From Buchnera aphidicola (Uroleucon sonchi) (GTDB lineage Bacteria; Pseudomonadota; Gammaproteobacteria; Enterobacterales; Enterobacteriaceae), in NCBI RefSeq assembly GCF_011035165.1, contig NZ_CP047588.1, positions 248,001 to 312,000 on the forward strand: a DNA stretch of 64,000 bases, read 5' to 3'. The notes below the pieces were generated by a model. It worked only from the letters and a program-made list of their open reading frames with translations. It made no database searches and was not told the origin of the DNA. Below, in pieces: positions 48,911-59,195 of this stretch (positions within the stretch are counted from its first letter, which is position 1; each line of letters starts with the position of its first letter). Made by a program: the position numbers and the translations under genes.

Positions 48911-51150
48911 ATGTGAAAATTTCTTATTCTAGTAAAATCTTTAGACAAAAAATGATTAATAAATATTTAAGTTATAAATATATAATTAAATACAATATAA
49001 AATATATATAAAATTTAAAAAAAAATTAAACGATCAAAAAAAATAAAAAATATCATCAATCCTATTGTATGAAAATAAAAAAATTTTTTATAGAAAATAT
49101 TAAAATTAACTTTTATGCTAATGAACAAGCTGAATATTATATTTTATTGAATACAAAACAAATATTTCTAAATTAAAAAAATATTGCTTATGAAGTTAAT
49201 TAGATACCTTGCTACAAATTTAGATAGAACAAAGAAATTTCCCTATAACTTAAAGAAAATTATAAGAGAAGAGATCTTAATAAATTCAGTCGTTTAATAT
49301 TTAGTAAAATTACTAAATATTTTATTATTAAAATATTTAAAAATATTATTTATATAAATATACATCAATTATATTTATAAAAATTATATTGGTTAATGCA
49401 TCGAATTGTAGATTATATGTAGTATTAGAATTTGATTATAAAAAATTGATAAAATTTTATCTGATAAAATCATGTTCAATCAGTAGCAGTGTTGATTATT
49501 ACAGATATAAAAATATTATTAAAAATTTGAAAAAATAATTTATAAACATCATCTATACCATTTATTACTAACAATTAATAATAAATTTGCTAATTTAATT
49601 TTAAATTTAAATATAAAAAAATGTTTTTAGTACAAAATTATATAAATAAAATCATATTATACATATTAAAACTAAAATTTTTATCATCTAGGTACTAATT
49701 TAGTTCAAAAATCATAATATATATTAACAATTTTATGGAAATAAATATTTTCTTAAAAATATTATATGGACTAAAAATAAGTTTGACACAAAAGAAAATG
49801 AAACTATTTGAGCCTTGGAAATTATAGTAAAAAAATTAATATAACAACTCTGTATTATAATACAGAAAATTTATATAAATTTAAGATTTATGTATAGTAT
49901 ATTTAGTAAATCATTCAAAATATTAATCTATAAAAATTAACATTTTCATATTGATTTAAATTATAAAAAATGATTACGTTTAATGGTAAAACAAAATTTT
50001 AAAAATAAAAAATAAATATAATTAAAATACTATTTATACATATAGAAAATACATGAAATATACATAAATTTACAATCAATTAAGAATTTACTAATTTTTT
50101 TTATCTAGTTTCACGAATATATTATTAGTTCGTTTAATAAAATGAGAAAAAGTATTGGAAAATTATCTATTTGCTCTTTAATTATATCAAAAATATAAAA
50201 AAATATGTTACAATTTATAAACTGAAAATTTTATACAGAAAAAAATCGAGAACAAACTTATAATACGATTAAAAAAATTTTAAGAATTTAATAGATTAAA
50301 ATTTTAATTCTAAGATGCAACAAAAAATTACTATAATTTTAGATAATAAAATTTAATAAATAAAACTATTAAATAATTTTTTTAAGATTTTTACAAAATT
50401 ATAACAAATTAAAAAACTTTTAGAATAAAGGTAGTATTCACCTTAATCATTTTATCCAAACTTCTATTTTCAAATACTCTTTTGAATTTAAAAAAAATGC
50501 TTTCACTAGTTTTCTGTAATTTATACAAGAGATATAAATAATTCTACAAAACATTGTAAATAATTGATAAATTTAATTCTATTAAATGATTTTTCTTAAA
50601 TAATATAATATTATTCTACTAAGTCAGTTAATACATGTAAAAATATAGTATATTAATCAATATTGATTCAATGAATAAAATATCTCATTTCATATTTATA
50701 TTAACAATCTTAGTTATATTAGTTTTATGAAATTAGAAAAAATTTTTATATGTATTAATACATAATATAAAAAAATCAAAAAAATTTTGCCTAATAATAA
50801 TATAACTAAACCAAAATTAGAACCTACTTAATTTTCAGAGCTATTATATAAAAAATTCAATAAGTAGTTTATTTTTAAAAAAAGTGTGTAAAATATTTTA
50901 TTTGCTGAAAATACTTATACTGAATTTTTAAAAAACTAGATTTTCATGACAAAAAAATCAGATAAATTTTAATATTTATTATCAAAAAAATACACTATTT
51001 ATCTACTCCTATATAATTAATAATAAAGCAAATAAAACAACAGTGCATTTTATTAGACATAATAAAACATATTATATGATTTCTAAGAAAAAAGAGATTT
51101 GATAGTTTAGTCAGCAGTTTTTTTTGAATAAAACATGGCGTGTGATAAAT
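48911..51150 (+). pseudogene. topA: Decayed DNA topoisomerase I gene
   Basis: No long frame survives, but similarity to E. coli TopA can be read in order through the region. 48952-48990 gives Ile-Asn-Lys-Tyr-Leu. 49202-49231 gives Tyr-Leu-Ala-Thr-Asn-Leu-Asp-Arg. 49279-49320 gives Ser-Arg-Leu-Ile-Phe-Ser-Lys-Ile-Thr-Lys. 49390-49419 gives Met-His-Arg-Ile-Val-Asp-Tyr-Met. 49474-49491 gives Val-Gln-Ser-Val-Ala-Val. 50140-50225 recalls the Gly-Ile-Gly-Arg-Pro-Ser segment. 50784-50934 resembles the region after the zinc fingers. 51031-51150 resembles the extreme C-terminus. Many stops and frame changes interrupt it, and about 350 bases have been lost. Position after sohB matches E. coli. Confidence 0.9.
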
Positions 51151-51197
51151 CAATAATATTGTATATTTTAAAAGAAAAATATTATTTTTATAGTTTA

Positions 51198-51992
51198 TTA
51201 AGTATGATTTTTTTGTATTTTTTCTGTAATTAATTTAATAAATTGTGGACTACTAATAATATAAACACAGTAATTATGACTATTATTTGATTCCTTAAAT
51301 GTATTTATTAAACAACCTGATTCTTGCGCTTGTAACATACCTGTTATATAATTATCTTTATGTAGATTAAAATAAAATAAACAGTCTATTTTTCCAGCTG
51401 CAACATAAGCCAAGTCTAATACAGTAGAACCTGTATATCTTAAAGAAATTCCACATAAAATTAATTGCTGGTATATTTTACAACATAATAATTTTTGATC
51501 AATGTTTTTGTTAGGAAAATATATTGCAGCAGTAGTAGAATGTAAATTGTTAACATTGCTACATCTTGTTCTATATCCATTTAATTGTGAACCTTGTCCT
51601 TTAATTGCTGTGAATAAATCATTTTTTATTGGATCATATATTACAGAAACTTCATTGATATGTTTTATAAAAATAGCAATAGAAACACAAAAATGTGGAA
51701 AATGTTTAATAAAATTATTTTTTCCATCTAATTCATTGATAATCCAAATAGTATTATTATTTTTATTTTGATGTAATAAATTATATTGATTATTTGGTAA
51801 AATAATATGATTAGGGTATGATTTATATATCATATCACTGATAATTTTATTGGTTTTATATAAAATGGTTTTAATAAAAAATTTCTTTTTTTCTCGATCT
51901 TCTTGTATAAATTTACGTATATCATAATTTTGAATAATAAAATTGCCTCCTGTTCGTACTGCACGAACAGCAATATTTAACATTGGACGCAT
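51198..51992 (-). CDS. suhB: SuhB, inositol monophosphatase-family protein with a degenerate active site
   Basis: The 264 residues align along E. coli SuhB (267), starting Met-Arg-Pro-Met-Leu-Asn-Ile-Ala-Val-Arg and keeping Asn-Phe-Ile-Lys-His-Phe-Pro-His-Phe and Leu-Asp-Leu-Ala-Tyr-Val-Ala-Ala-Gly. The metal ligands are mostly lost: Glu67 is Asn, Asp84 is Asn86 (Asn-Glu-Leu-Asp-Gly-Lys), Asp44 is absent, and the late Trp-Asp motif reads Lys-Asp. Phosphatase activity is therefore unlikely. E. coli SuhB also acts as a Nus factor in rRNA antitermination, a role that does not need catalysis and fits its retention here. Confidence 0.93.
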   Translation of the reverse strand: MRPMLNIAVRAVRTGGNFIIQNYDIRKFIQEDREKKKFFIKTILYKTNKIISDMIYKSYPNHIILPNNQYNLLHQNKNNNTIWIINELDGKNNFIKHFPHFCVSIAIFIKHINEVSVIYDPIKNDLFTAIKGQGSQLNGYRTRCSNVNNLHSTTAAIYFPNKNIDQKLLCCKIYQQLILCGISLRYTGSTVLDLAYVAAGKIDCLFYFNLHKDNYITGMLQAQESGCLINTFKESNNSHNYCVYIISSPQFIKLITEKIQKNHT

Positions 51993-52184
51993 TATATTTT
52001 CCTATTTTAATGGTATTATTTATTAGAATACTAACATATTTTCAATGTTTTTAGTATTTAATTGAAATTAATTTACTTAAAAACTAAATAATTTATTAAA
52101 AAAGGAAAAAATTTTATTCTTTTATAAAGAAGCAATAAAAATATTTAGCACAAGATATTTATATATCTATTTTTAGGTTAATAA

Positions 52185-53279
52185 ATGTATAAGAATATTA
52201 ATATACCCCAAATATCTACATCTAAGATCAATTTATTAGATTTAAATCGAAAAAATTTGAACACTTTTCTTATTTCTTTAGGAGCTAAAAAATTTGCTAC
52301 AAAACAAATTATGAATTGGATTTATAATCATTATTCTAATAACTTTGATAACATGTTCAATATTAGCATGCAAATTAGAAACAAATTATATAAAAAATCT
52401 GTAATATTTGCATCTAAATTTATCGAAGAAAGAATTTCGAATGATGGTACAATTAAATGGATTACTGATATTAATCATCAAAAAATAGAAACAGTTTATA
52501 TACCTGAAAAAAAACGTGCCACTTTATGTGTATCTTCACAAATTGGGTGTGCTTTAAAATGTCATTTTTGTGCAACTGGACAAAAAAAATTTCAAAGAAA
52601 TTTAAAAGTTTCTGAAATAATTGCTCAAATTTGGCAAGCAAATAAAACTTTAAAGAAAAAAAACATTAACAATCGAATTACTAATATAGTTTTTATGGGT
52701 ATGGGGGAACCGTTATTAAATTTAAATAATGTTGTTACTGCTTTGCAAATTATTTTAGATGAATATGGTTTCGGCTTATCAAAACGTCGTATTACTCTAT
52801 CTACATCAGGTATTGTGCCAGCATTAGATAAATTAAGAAAAATGGTTGATATTTGTTTAGCTATTTCTTTACATGCTCCAAATGATGATATAAGAAATTT
52901 AATTATGCCAATTAACAAAAAATACAATATTAATTGTGTTTTAAATTCAGCAAAAAAATATATACAATATTCTTATGCAAATCGAAATGGTATTACAATA
53001 GAATATGTTATGCTGAAAAACATAAATGATTCTAATAATAATGCGAAACAATTAGCTCATTTATTAAAAAATATACCAAGTAAAATTAATTTAATTCCAT
53101 GGAATTCATTTTTAGGTTCATCTTTTATATGTAGCAATATAAATAGAATTAACATGTTTGCAAACATTTTAAGAGATAAAGGATTTACTGTAATGATTAG
53201 AAAAAATCGTGGGAAAGATATTAATGCAGCATGTGGTCAATTAACTGGTAGTAAAATAATCAATATTATCAACACATAA
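52185..53279 (+). CDS. rlmN: Dual-specificity RNA methyltransferase RlmN
   Basis: Radical SAM enzyme that methylates C2 of A2503 in 23S rRNA and A37 in some tRNAs. The cluster motif is Cys122-Ala-Leu-Lys-Cys126-His-Phe-Cys129. Cys115 (Thr-Leu-Cys-Val-Ser-Ser) and a C-terminal Cys in Ala-Ala-Cys-Gly-Gln-Leu match the two catalytic cysteines of E. coli. 364 residues compare with 384, lacking the last ~20. It leads the rlmN-ispG-hisS-glyA series. Confidence 0.96.
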   Translation: MYKNINIPQISTSKINLLDLNRKNLNTFLISLGAKKFATKQIMNWIYNHYSNNFDNMFNISMQIRNKLYKKSVIFASKFIEERISNDGTIKWITDINHQKIETVYIPEKKRATLCVSSQIGCALKCHFCATGQKKFQRNLKVSEIIAQIWQANKTLKKKNINNRITNIVFMGMGEPLLNLNNVVTALQIILDEYGFGLSKRRITLSTSGIVPALDKLRKMVDICLAISLHAPNDDIRNLIMPINKKYNINCVLNSAKKYIQYSYANRNGITIEYVMLKNINDSNNNAKQLAHLLKNIPSKINLIPWNSFLGSSFICSNINRINMFANILRDKGFTVMIRKNRGKDINAACGQLTGSKIINIINT

Positions 53280-53325
53280 ATTATTTGTATTTTTATGATT
53301 TATCTAATAAAGTAAATAAAATATT

Positions 53326-54414
53326 ATGAATATATATCAAAAAATTAATAGAAAATATTCGGATCGCATTTATATTGGAAATGTTCCTATTGGTAATAAT
53401 TCTCCTATTTCAGTGCAATCTATGACTAATACTAAAACATCAAATACTGTAGAAACGATTAATCAAATTTTAGAATTACAAAAAGTCGGTGCTGATATCG
53501 TGCGAGTATCTATACCAACTTTTCAAGATGCAGAATCTTTTAAAATCATTAAAAAAAAGATTAAAATTCCATTAATTGCAGATATTCATTTTGATTATAG
53601 ATTAGCTTTAAAAGCCATTGAATATGGAGCTGATTGTTTAAGAATTAATCCTGGTAATATTGGCAATCAAAGAAAAGTATCAGAAATAATTAATTATGCG
53701 AAAGATAAAAATATTCCTATTCGAATTGGTGTAAATGCAGGATCGTTAGAAAAAGATATATTAAAAAAATATAAATTTCCTACTTCTAAAGCTTTAGTTG
53801 AATCTGCAATAAGAAATATTGAATATTTTGACAGTTTAAATTTTAATCAATTTAAAGTTAGCGTGAAAGCATCCAATGTATTTTTAGCTGTTGATGCATA
53901 TCGTATCTTAAGAAGACATATTACACAACCCTTACATATTGGTATAACAGAAGCTGGAGGATTAAGAAATGGAACAGTCAAATCTTCTATAGGTCTGTCT
54001 ATTTTGCTTTTAGATGGTATTGGAGATACAATAAGAATTTCTTTAGCAGCTAATCCTGTTGAAGAAGTTAAAGTTGCTTATGATATATTAAAAGTTTTAG
54101 GATTAAGATCAAGAGGTATTAATTTTATAGCTTGCCCTACTTGTTCTCGACAAGAATTCGATGTTATTAAAGTAGTTAATCAATTAGAAAAAAAATTAGA
54201 AGATATTTCGTTTCCTTTAGATGTATCAATTATCGGTTGCATTGTTAATGGAATTGGTGAAGCAAAAATAGCAACATTGGGATTAACTGGAGGTCATAAA
54301 AGTAGTACATTATATGAAGATGGAATCCGTCAGAAAAATAAATTAAAAAATGAAGATATTGTAGAAGATTTAGAAAAAAAAATCAGGAAAAAAATATATG
54401 AGTTACAAAATTAA
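53326..54414 (+). CDS. ispG: 4-hydroxy-3-methylbut-2-en-1-yl diphosphate synthase
   Basis: Penultimate enzyme of the MEP isoprenoid pathway, an iron-sulfur protein. The TIM barrel (residues 1 to about 250) is followed by the cluster domain with Cys-Pro-Thr-Cys and Gly-Cys-Ile-Val-Asn-Gly-Ile-Gly-Glu. 362 residues compare with 372. Next to hisS as in E. coli. Its product supplies UppS, whose tail opens this window. Confidence 0.96.
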   Translation: MNIYQKINRKYSDRIYIGNVPIGNNSPISVQSMTNTKTSNTVETINQILELQKVGADIVRVSIPTFQDAESFKIIKKKIKIPLIADIHFDYRLALKAIEYGADCLRINPGNIGNQRKVSEIINYAKDKNIPIRIGVNAGSLEKDILKKYKFPTSKALVESAIRNIEYFDSLNFNQFKVSVKASNVFLAVDAYRILRRHITQPLHIGITEAGGLRNGTVKSSIGLSILLLDGIGDTIRISLAANPVEEVKVAYDILKVLGLRSRGINFIACPTCSRQEFDVIKVVNQLEKKLEDISFPLDVSIIGCIVNGIGEAKIATLGLTGGHKSSTLYEDGIRQKNKLKNEDIVEDLEKKIRKKIYELQN

Positions 54415-54458
54415 AAAATAAAATTAATTTTTATTTATATTTTAAATACGAGAAAATA

Positions 54459-55733
54459 GTGAAAAAACAAATACAATCGGTTAGAGGAATGCATGACTGT
54501 CTTCCACATGAATTAATTATTTGGAATTATGTAGAAACCATATTAAAAGAAATACTAACTAGTTACTGTTATTTAGAAATTAGACTACCTTTATTAGAAA
54601 AAACTTCTATTTTTAAAAGAGCTATAGGGGATGTTACTGATGTAATAGAAAAAGAAATGTATTCTTTTGATGATAGAAATGGTAACAGTTTGACTTTACG
54701 TCCAGAAGGAACAGTAAGTTGTGTTAGATCTATCATACAAAATAATTTATTACAAAAAAAAAATAATAGATTCTGGTATATAGGGCCTATGTTTCGATAT
54801 GAAAGACCTCAGAAAGGAAGATATCGTCAATTTCATCAATTAGGAGCAGAAGTTTTTGGTATTGACACTGCAGATATTGATTTAGAAATCATTATGTTAA
54901 TCAGTCGTATATGGAAGAGAATTGGAATTAATTCATATATGAAACTAGAAATTAATTATATTGGATCTAAAACAGAACGTTTTGAATACAAAAAAAAATT
55001 AGTGATTTTTCTTAAAAAGTATGAACATTTATTAGATGAAGATTGTAAAAGAAGATTATATACTAATCCATTACGAATTTTAGATTCTAAAAATGAAAAT
55101 ATACAAAAAATATTAGCTGATGCACCATTATTAAGTGAATATATTAATATTAATTCTAAAAAATATTTTAATAATTTATGTAAAATGATAAGTTTTTATA
55201 ATATTCAATATGAATATAATTCTAATTTAATACGAGGATTAGATTATTATAATAGTACAGTTTTTGAATGGAAAAGTGATGCATTAGGATCGCAAAATAC
55301 TATTTGTGCAGGAGGTAGATATGACTCGTTAGTAGAAGAGATGGGAGGAATACAAACTCCAGCTATTGGATTTGCAATAGGTATAGAACGGTTAGTATTA
55401 TTAATGAAATTAAAAAATATTTTTTCTGAAACATTAGAAGAGATTAACATTTATATTATTTTTATTGAAAATCACAATAAAAATTTAGCTGTTCAATTAT
55501 CTGAAGAAATAAGAAATTTATATCCAACATTAAAAGTGTTTATTAATTTTTTTCAACAAAATATAAAAAAAAAAATAAAACATGCTATAAATTCTTTGGC
55601 AAAAATGATAATTTTTATAAAAGATGAAGAAATTAAAAAAAATTGTTTTATAGTTAAAGATTTAGAAAAAAATATAGAACATTGTATTTTAAAACAAGAT
55701 CTTATGATCAAGATTCAAAATATTTTTAGATAA
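54459..55733 (+). CDS. hisS: Histidyl-tRNA synthetase
   Basis: Class II synthetase. Motif 2 ([11 protein letters not shown]), the histidine-specific Leu-Arg-Pro-Glu-Gly-Thr and Gly-Leu-Asp-Tyr-Tyr-Asn segments and motif 3 (Gly-Phe-Ala-Ile-Gly-Ile-Glu-Arg) are all present, with 424 residues as in E. coli. The start is GTG at 54459. Two long A runs lie in the frame, 10 A at 54754-54763 and 11 A at 55565-55575, so slippage at these sites would produce some frameshifted protein. Confidence 0.96.
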   Translation: MKKQIQSVRGMHDCLPHELIIWNYVETILKEILTSYCYLEIRLPLLEKTSIFKRAIGDVTDVIEKEMYSFDDRNGNSLTLRPEGTVSCVRSIIQNNLLQKKNNRFWYIGPMFRYERPQKGRYRQFHQLGAEVFGIDTADIDLEIIMLISRIWKRIGINSYMKLEINYIGSKTERFEYKKKLVIFLKKYEHLLDEDCKRRLYTNPLRILDSKNENIQKILADAPLLSEYININSKKYFNNLCKMISFYNIQYEYNSNLIRGLDYYNSTVFEWKSDALGSQNTICAGGRYDSLVEEMGGIQTPAIGFAIGIERLVLLMKLKNIFSETLEEINIYIIFIENHNKNLAVQLSEEIRNLYPTLKVFINFFQQNIKKKIKHAINSLAKMIIFIKDEEIKKNCFIVKDLEKNIEHCILKQDLMIKIQNIFR

Positions 55734-55766
55734 TTTTAATGGAACTGAATTATTAGGTAAAAAAAA

Positions 55767-57023
55767 TTGAATAACAAAATAGATTTTTCAAAATATGATC
55801 CAGAAATATGGGATGCAATAAAAAAAGAAAAAATACGACAAGAGAATCATATAGAACTTATTGCATCAGAAAATTATGCTAGTGAATATGTTATGTATGC
55901 ACAAGGTTCGCAATTAACTAATAAATATGCAGAAGGATATCCTGGGAAACGTTATTATGGAGGGTGTCAATATGTAGATCGAATAGAAGAAATAGCAATT
56001 AATCGAGCCAAAAAATTGTTTCATGCTGACTATGCCAATGTTCAACCTCATTCTGGATCTCAAGCAAATTTTGCTGTTTATACAGCACTATTAAAACCAG
56101 GCGATACAATATTAGGAATGAAATTATCACATGGAGGTCATTTAACGCATGGCGCTTCTGTAAATTTTTCAGGAAAAATGTATAATGTCATTTCATATGG
56201 CGTAGATAATCATGGAATAATTAATTATGAAGAATTATTATATTTAACGAAAAAATATAAACCTAAAATGATTATAGGTGGTTTTTCAGCATATTCTGGA
56301 ATATGTGATTGGAAAAAAATGCGTGAAATTGCAAATGTAGTTAATGCGTATTTTATTGTTGATATAGCTCATATAGCTGGTTTGATAGCAGCTAAAATAT
56401 ATCCTAGTCCAATTAATTATGCACATGTAGTGACAAGTACAACACATAAAACATTAGCAGGACCACGTGGGGGATTAATACTTGCTAAAAATGGCAATGA
56501 AAATTTATATAAAAAATTAAATTTGTCAGTTTTTCCTGGAGCACAAGGAGGGCCTTTAATGCATGTAATTGCTGCGAAAGCTATTGCTTTTAAAGAAGCT
56601 TTAGAACCAAAATTTAAAATATATCAACAACAAATAATAAAAAATTCTCAAATTATGGTAAAAAATTTTTTAGAAAGAGGATATGCCGTAATCTCAAAAA
56701 AAACTGATAATCATCTTTTTTTAATTGATTTAACTAATAAGAATATTACTGGGAAAGAGGCAGATATTGCATTAAGTAAAGCTAATATTACAATTAATAA
56801 AAATACTATACCAAATGATGCGAAAAGTCCTTTTATTACCTCAGGTATACGCATTGGTACCGCTGCTATTACTAGAAGAGGTTTTCAAGAAAAAGAATCA
56901 TATATCATATCAAATTGGATCGCTGATATTTTAAATAATATTAGTGATAATAAAAATATTTGTGCCATAAAAAAACAAGTATTAGATATGTGTTTAAAAT
57001 ACCCTGTTTATATTTTAAACTAA
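55767..57023 (+). CDS. glyA: Serine hydroxymethyltransferase
   Basis: PLP enzyme interconverting serine and glycine with transfer of a one-carbon unit to tetrahydrofolate. The PLP lysine lies in [13 protein letters not shown]. The early Ile-Ala-Ser-Glu-Asn-Tyr-Ala and [10 protein letters not shown] motifs are also intact. 418 residues match E. coli (417). The start is TTG at 55767 after a TAGG element; no ATG lies nearby. Convergent with bioD. Confidence 0.96.
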   Translation: MNNKIDFSKYDPEIWDAIKKEKIRQENHIELIASENYASEYVMYAQGSQLTNKYAEGYPGKRYYGGCQYVDRIEEIAINRAKKLFHADYANVQPHSGSQANFAVYTALLKPGDTILGMKLSHGGHLTHGASVNFSGKMYNVISYGVDNHGIINYEELLYLTKKYKPKMIIGGFSAYSGICDWKKMREIANVVNAYFIVDIAHIAGLIAAKIYPSPINYAHVVTSTTHKTLAGPRGGLILAKNGNENLYKKLNLSVFPGAQGGPLMHVIAAKAIAFKEALEPKFKIYQQQIIKNSQIMVKNFLERGYAVISKKTDNHLFLIDLTNKNITGKEADIALSKANITINKNTIPNDAKSPFITSGIRIGTAAITRRGFQEKESYIISNWIADILNNISDNKNICAIKKQVLDMCLKYPVYILN

Positions 57024-57079
57024 TATATATTAATTTAAAATATATACATTTTAATTTTTTAAAACAATATACTTTAATT

Positions 57080-57754
57080 TTATTGAGGAAGTATAATAGA
57101 AATACTACTCAAATCTATTTGAGTATGATCCTGTAAATATGGAATTTCTCCCAAAAAAGGTGATTTAATATAATGTAGTAAAGTTTTTATATAATCGATA
57201 TTATATTTATTTTTTGGATTGATATTATTAGCTATCCAACCTCCACATTTAATGTGTTCAGAAAAAATAGCTTTTTCTGTTAAAATAGCATGATTGATAC
57301 AACCTAATTTAATTGCGATGATTATTACAACGGTTAATTTTTCTTTTTTAACCCAATCTGAAAAAGTGTTTTGATAAGATAATGGGGTATACCAACCTCC
57401 AGCACCTTCAATTATAATCCAATTACTTTTTTTTTCAATTTTTTTTAAACCTAAAGACATATCTCTTTGTTTAATATGATGATTAGCAAGATAACTTAAA
57501 ATATGTGGAGGTCCACATTCAAAAAATGCAATAGGATTAATTTCTTTTTTACTTAATTGAATAGAACTACTTTTTTGGAGAATTATTGTATCATTATTTA
57601 AAATAATATTTGATATTTTTTTCCCTCCTGAAGAAATAGGTTTATATGCTGCTGTTCGGTATCCATACGTAGCGGCTTTTTTCAATAAAATGCTACTTAC
57701 AATTGTTTTACCAACATTAGTGTCTGTTCCAGTAATAAAAAATTTTTTTATCAT
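57080..57754 (-). CDS. bioD: Dethiobiotin synthetase
   Basis: Forms the ureido ring of dethiobiotin from DAPA, CO2 and ATP. The P-loop Gly-Thr-Asp-Thr-Asn-Val-Gly-Lys-Thr is near residue 9. Glu-Gly-Ala-Gly-Gly-Trp and Leu-Gly-Cys-Ile-Asn-His-Ala are conserved. I start at the ATG at 57754 (Met-Ile-Lys-Lys-Phe-Phe-Ile-Thr-Gly), aligned with E. coli, giving 224 residues. An upstream ATG at 57787 would add 11 unsupported residues. Confidence 0.94.
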   Translation of the reverse strand: MIKKFFITGTDTNVGKTIVSSILLKKAATYGYRTAAYKPISSGGKKISNIILNNDTIILQKSSSIQLSKKEINPIAFFECGPPHILSYLANHHIKQRDMSLGLKKIEKKSNWIIIEGAGGWYTPLSYQNTFSDWVKKEKLTVVIIIAIKLGCINHAILTEKAIFSEHIKCGGWIANNINPKNKYNIDYIKTLLHYIKSPFLGEIPYLQDHTQIDLSSISIILPQ

Positions 57755-57787
57755 AATTATTCTTATATAATATAATAATACATTCAT

Positions 57788-58086
57788 AATACATAATAAA
57801 TATTAATAATTATAGATTATATATTAATAAATTATTATTAAAATATTTTCAAAATATAATCTATCCTAGATAAGAGTAACTCAATATAAATTATTATGTA
57901 TATTCGAATATATTATATAATAATATTGAATTACTCTGAAAATAATAATAAAATTATTCTTATAAATAATTAATATTTCATTGTATTAATAAAAATATTA
58001 TAATAAAAATCAAATTATTTTTAAAAAATATTTTATATTCCAATATTTTATCAAACATTGATAATACAATTAAAAATCTTTTTATA
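57788..58086. other. Gap where bioF and bioC stood in the ancestor
   Basis: The ~330 bases between the bioB and bioD coding regions are AT-rich and without usable frames. In E. coli, bioF and bioC occupy this place in the bioBFCD operon. No remnant is recognisable, so they were lost long ago. Confidence 0.5.
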
Positions 58087-59118
58087 TTATGCTGTATCAG
58101 CATTATAGTATTGATTTTTATTAATTTTTGAAAATTTTATAAAAGATTTATTTTGAAAATCTTGCGATGTATTTTCTTTTTTATATTCTGGATATAAATT
58201 TAGTTTTTTTAATAATTTTAAATCATGTTTTTCTTTTGGATTATCTGCTGTTAATAATTTACATCCATAAAAAATAGAATTTGCTCCAGCCATAAAACAC
58301 ATAGCCTGAGTTTGATGATTCATATTTTTACGTCCAGCAGATAATCTAATATAAGATTTCGGCATCATGATACGTGCTACAGCAATAATACGAATAAAGT
58401 CAAATGGATCTATATTATCATTATTTTCCATTGGAGTGCCTGGTATTTTTACCAACATATTAATTGGTACACTTTCTGGAGGAATAGATAAATTAGATAA
58501 TTGCATTAATAATTGCATGCGATCTTCTATTTTTTCTCCTAAACCAATAATTCCGCCAGAACATATTTTTATACCAGAATTACGAACGACATTTAATGTA
58601 TTGAGTCTTTCTTGATACGTACGAGTAGTAATAATATTTTGGTAAAAATCTTTAGATGTATCTAAATTATGATTATAGTAATCTAAACCTGCATTAAATA
58701 ATTTTTTTGCCTGTTCATTAGTCAAAGAACCTAAAGTCATACACGTTTCCATTCCTAATTTTTTTATTTTTTTAATGATTTGTTCTAAATAAGGCATATC
58801 TTTATCTTTAGGGTTTTTCCATGCTGCTCCCATGCAAAATCTACTTGAACCAGAAGATTTTGCTTGTTTAGCAGCATTAATAATTTTTTCTATTTTTAAT
58901 AAAGGTTCTGATTTTAAGCCTGTTTTATATCTAGAACTTTGTGGGCAATACTTGCAATCTTCTGGACATGATCCTGTTTTAATTGACAATAAAGTACTAA
59001 CTTGTATCATATTGGGATTAAAGTGCTTTCGATGTTCTTGTTGTGCTTGAAACATTAAATCAAAAAAAGGTTTTTTAAAAAGCATCCTCGTTTCTTTGAG
59101 AGTCCATATTTTTTTCAT
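58087..59118 (-). CDS. bioB: Biotin synthase
   Basis: Radical SAM enzyme that inserts sulfur into dethiobiotin. The SAM cluster motif is Cys51-Pro-Glu-Asp-Cys55-Lys-Tyr-Cys58. The second cluster ligands are recognisable in Arg-Phe-Cys-Met-Gly, Glu-Thr-Cys-Met-Thr, Ile-Cys-Ser-Gly-Gly and the Arg of Tyr-Ile-Arg-Leu-Ser-Ala-Gly-Arg. 343 residues compare with 346. Divergent from bioA over 77 bases, where I see no convincing BirA operator. Confidence 0.96.
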   Translation of the reverse strand: MKKIWTLKETRMLFKKPFFDLMFQAQQEHRKHFNPNMIQVSTLLSIKTGSCPEDCKYCPQSSRYKTGLKSEPLLKIEKIINAAKQAKSSGSSRFCMGAAWKNPKDKDMPYLEQIIKKIKKLGMETCMTLGSLTNEQAKKLFNAGLDYYNHNLDTSKDFYQNIITTRTYQERLNTLNVVRNSGIKICSGGIIGLGEKIEDRMQLLMQLSNLSIPPESVPINMLVKIPGTPMENNDNIDPFDFIRIIAVARIMMPKSYIRLSAGRKNMNHQTQAMCFMAGANSIFYGCKLLTADNPKEKHDLKLLKKLNLYPEYKKENTSQDFQNKSFIKFSKINKNQYYNADTA

Positions 59119-59195
59119 GATTTATCTCCAAAAAATATATTTTTTCTTTAATTAAAAGGTTATACTTAACTATTTAATATTTATTGTAAATTATT

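Noticed and set aside
50440-50470. A DnaA-box-like string inside the topA remnant, raising the idea of a replication origin
   Set aside because: A single near-match in AT-rich DNA with no cluster of boxes; the region is explained by the decayed topA.
52625-52927. Minus-strand frame inside rlmN, and similar antisense frames inside trpC, suhB, lepA, bioB, hisS, bioA and proS
   Set aside because: They are shadows of well-supported genes on the other strand without recognisable domains or start signals.
59119-59195. BirA operator between divergent bioB and bioA
   Set aside because: Half-site-like strings occur, but no dyad resembling the E. coli operator with the right spacing.
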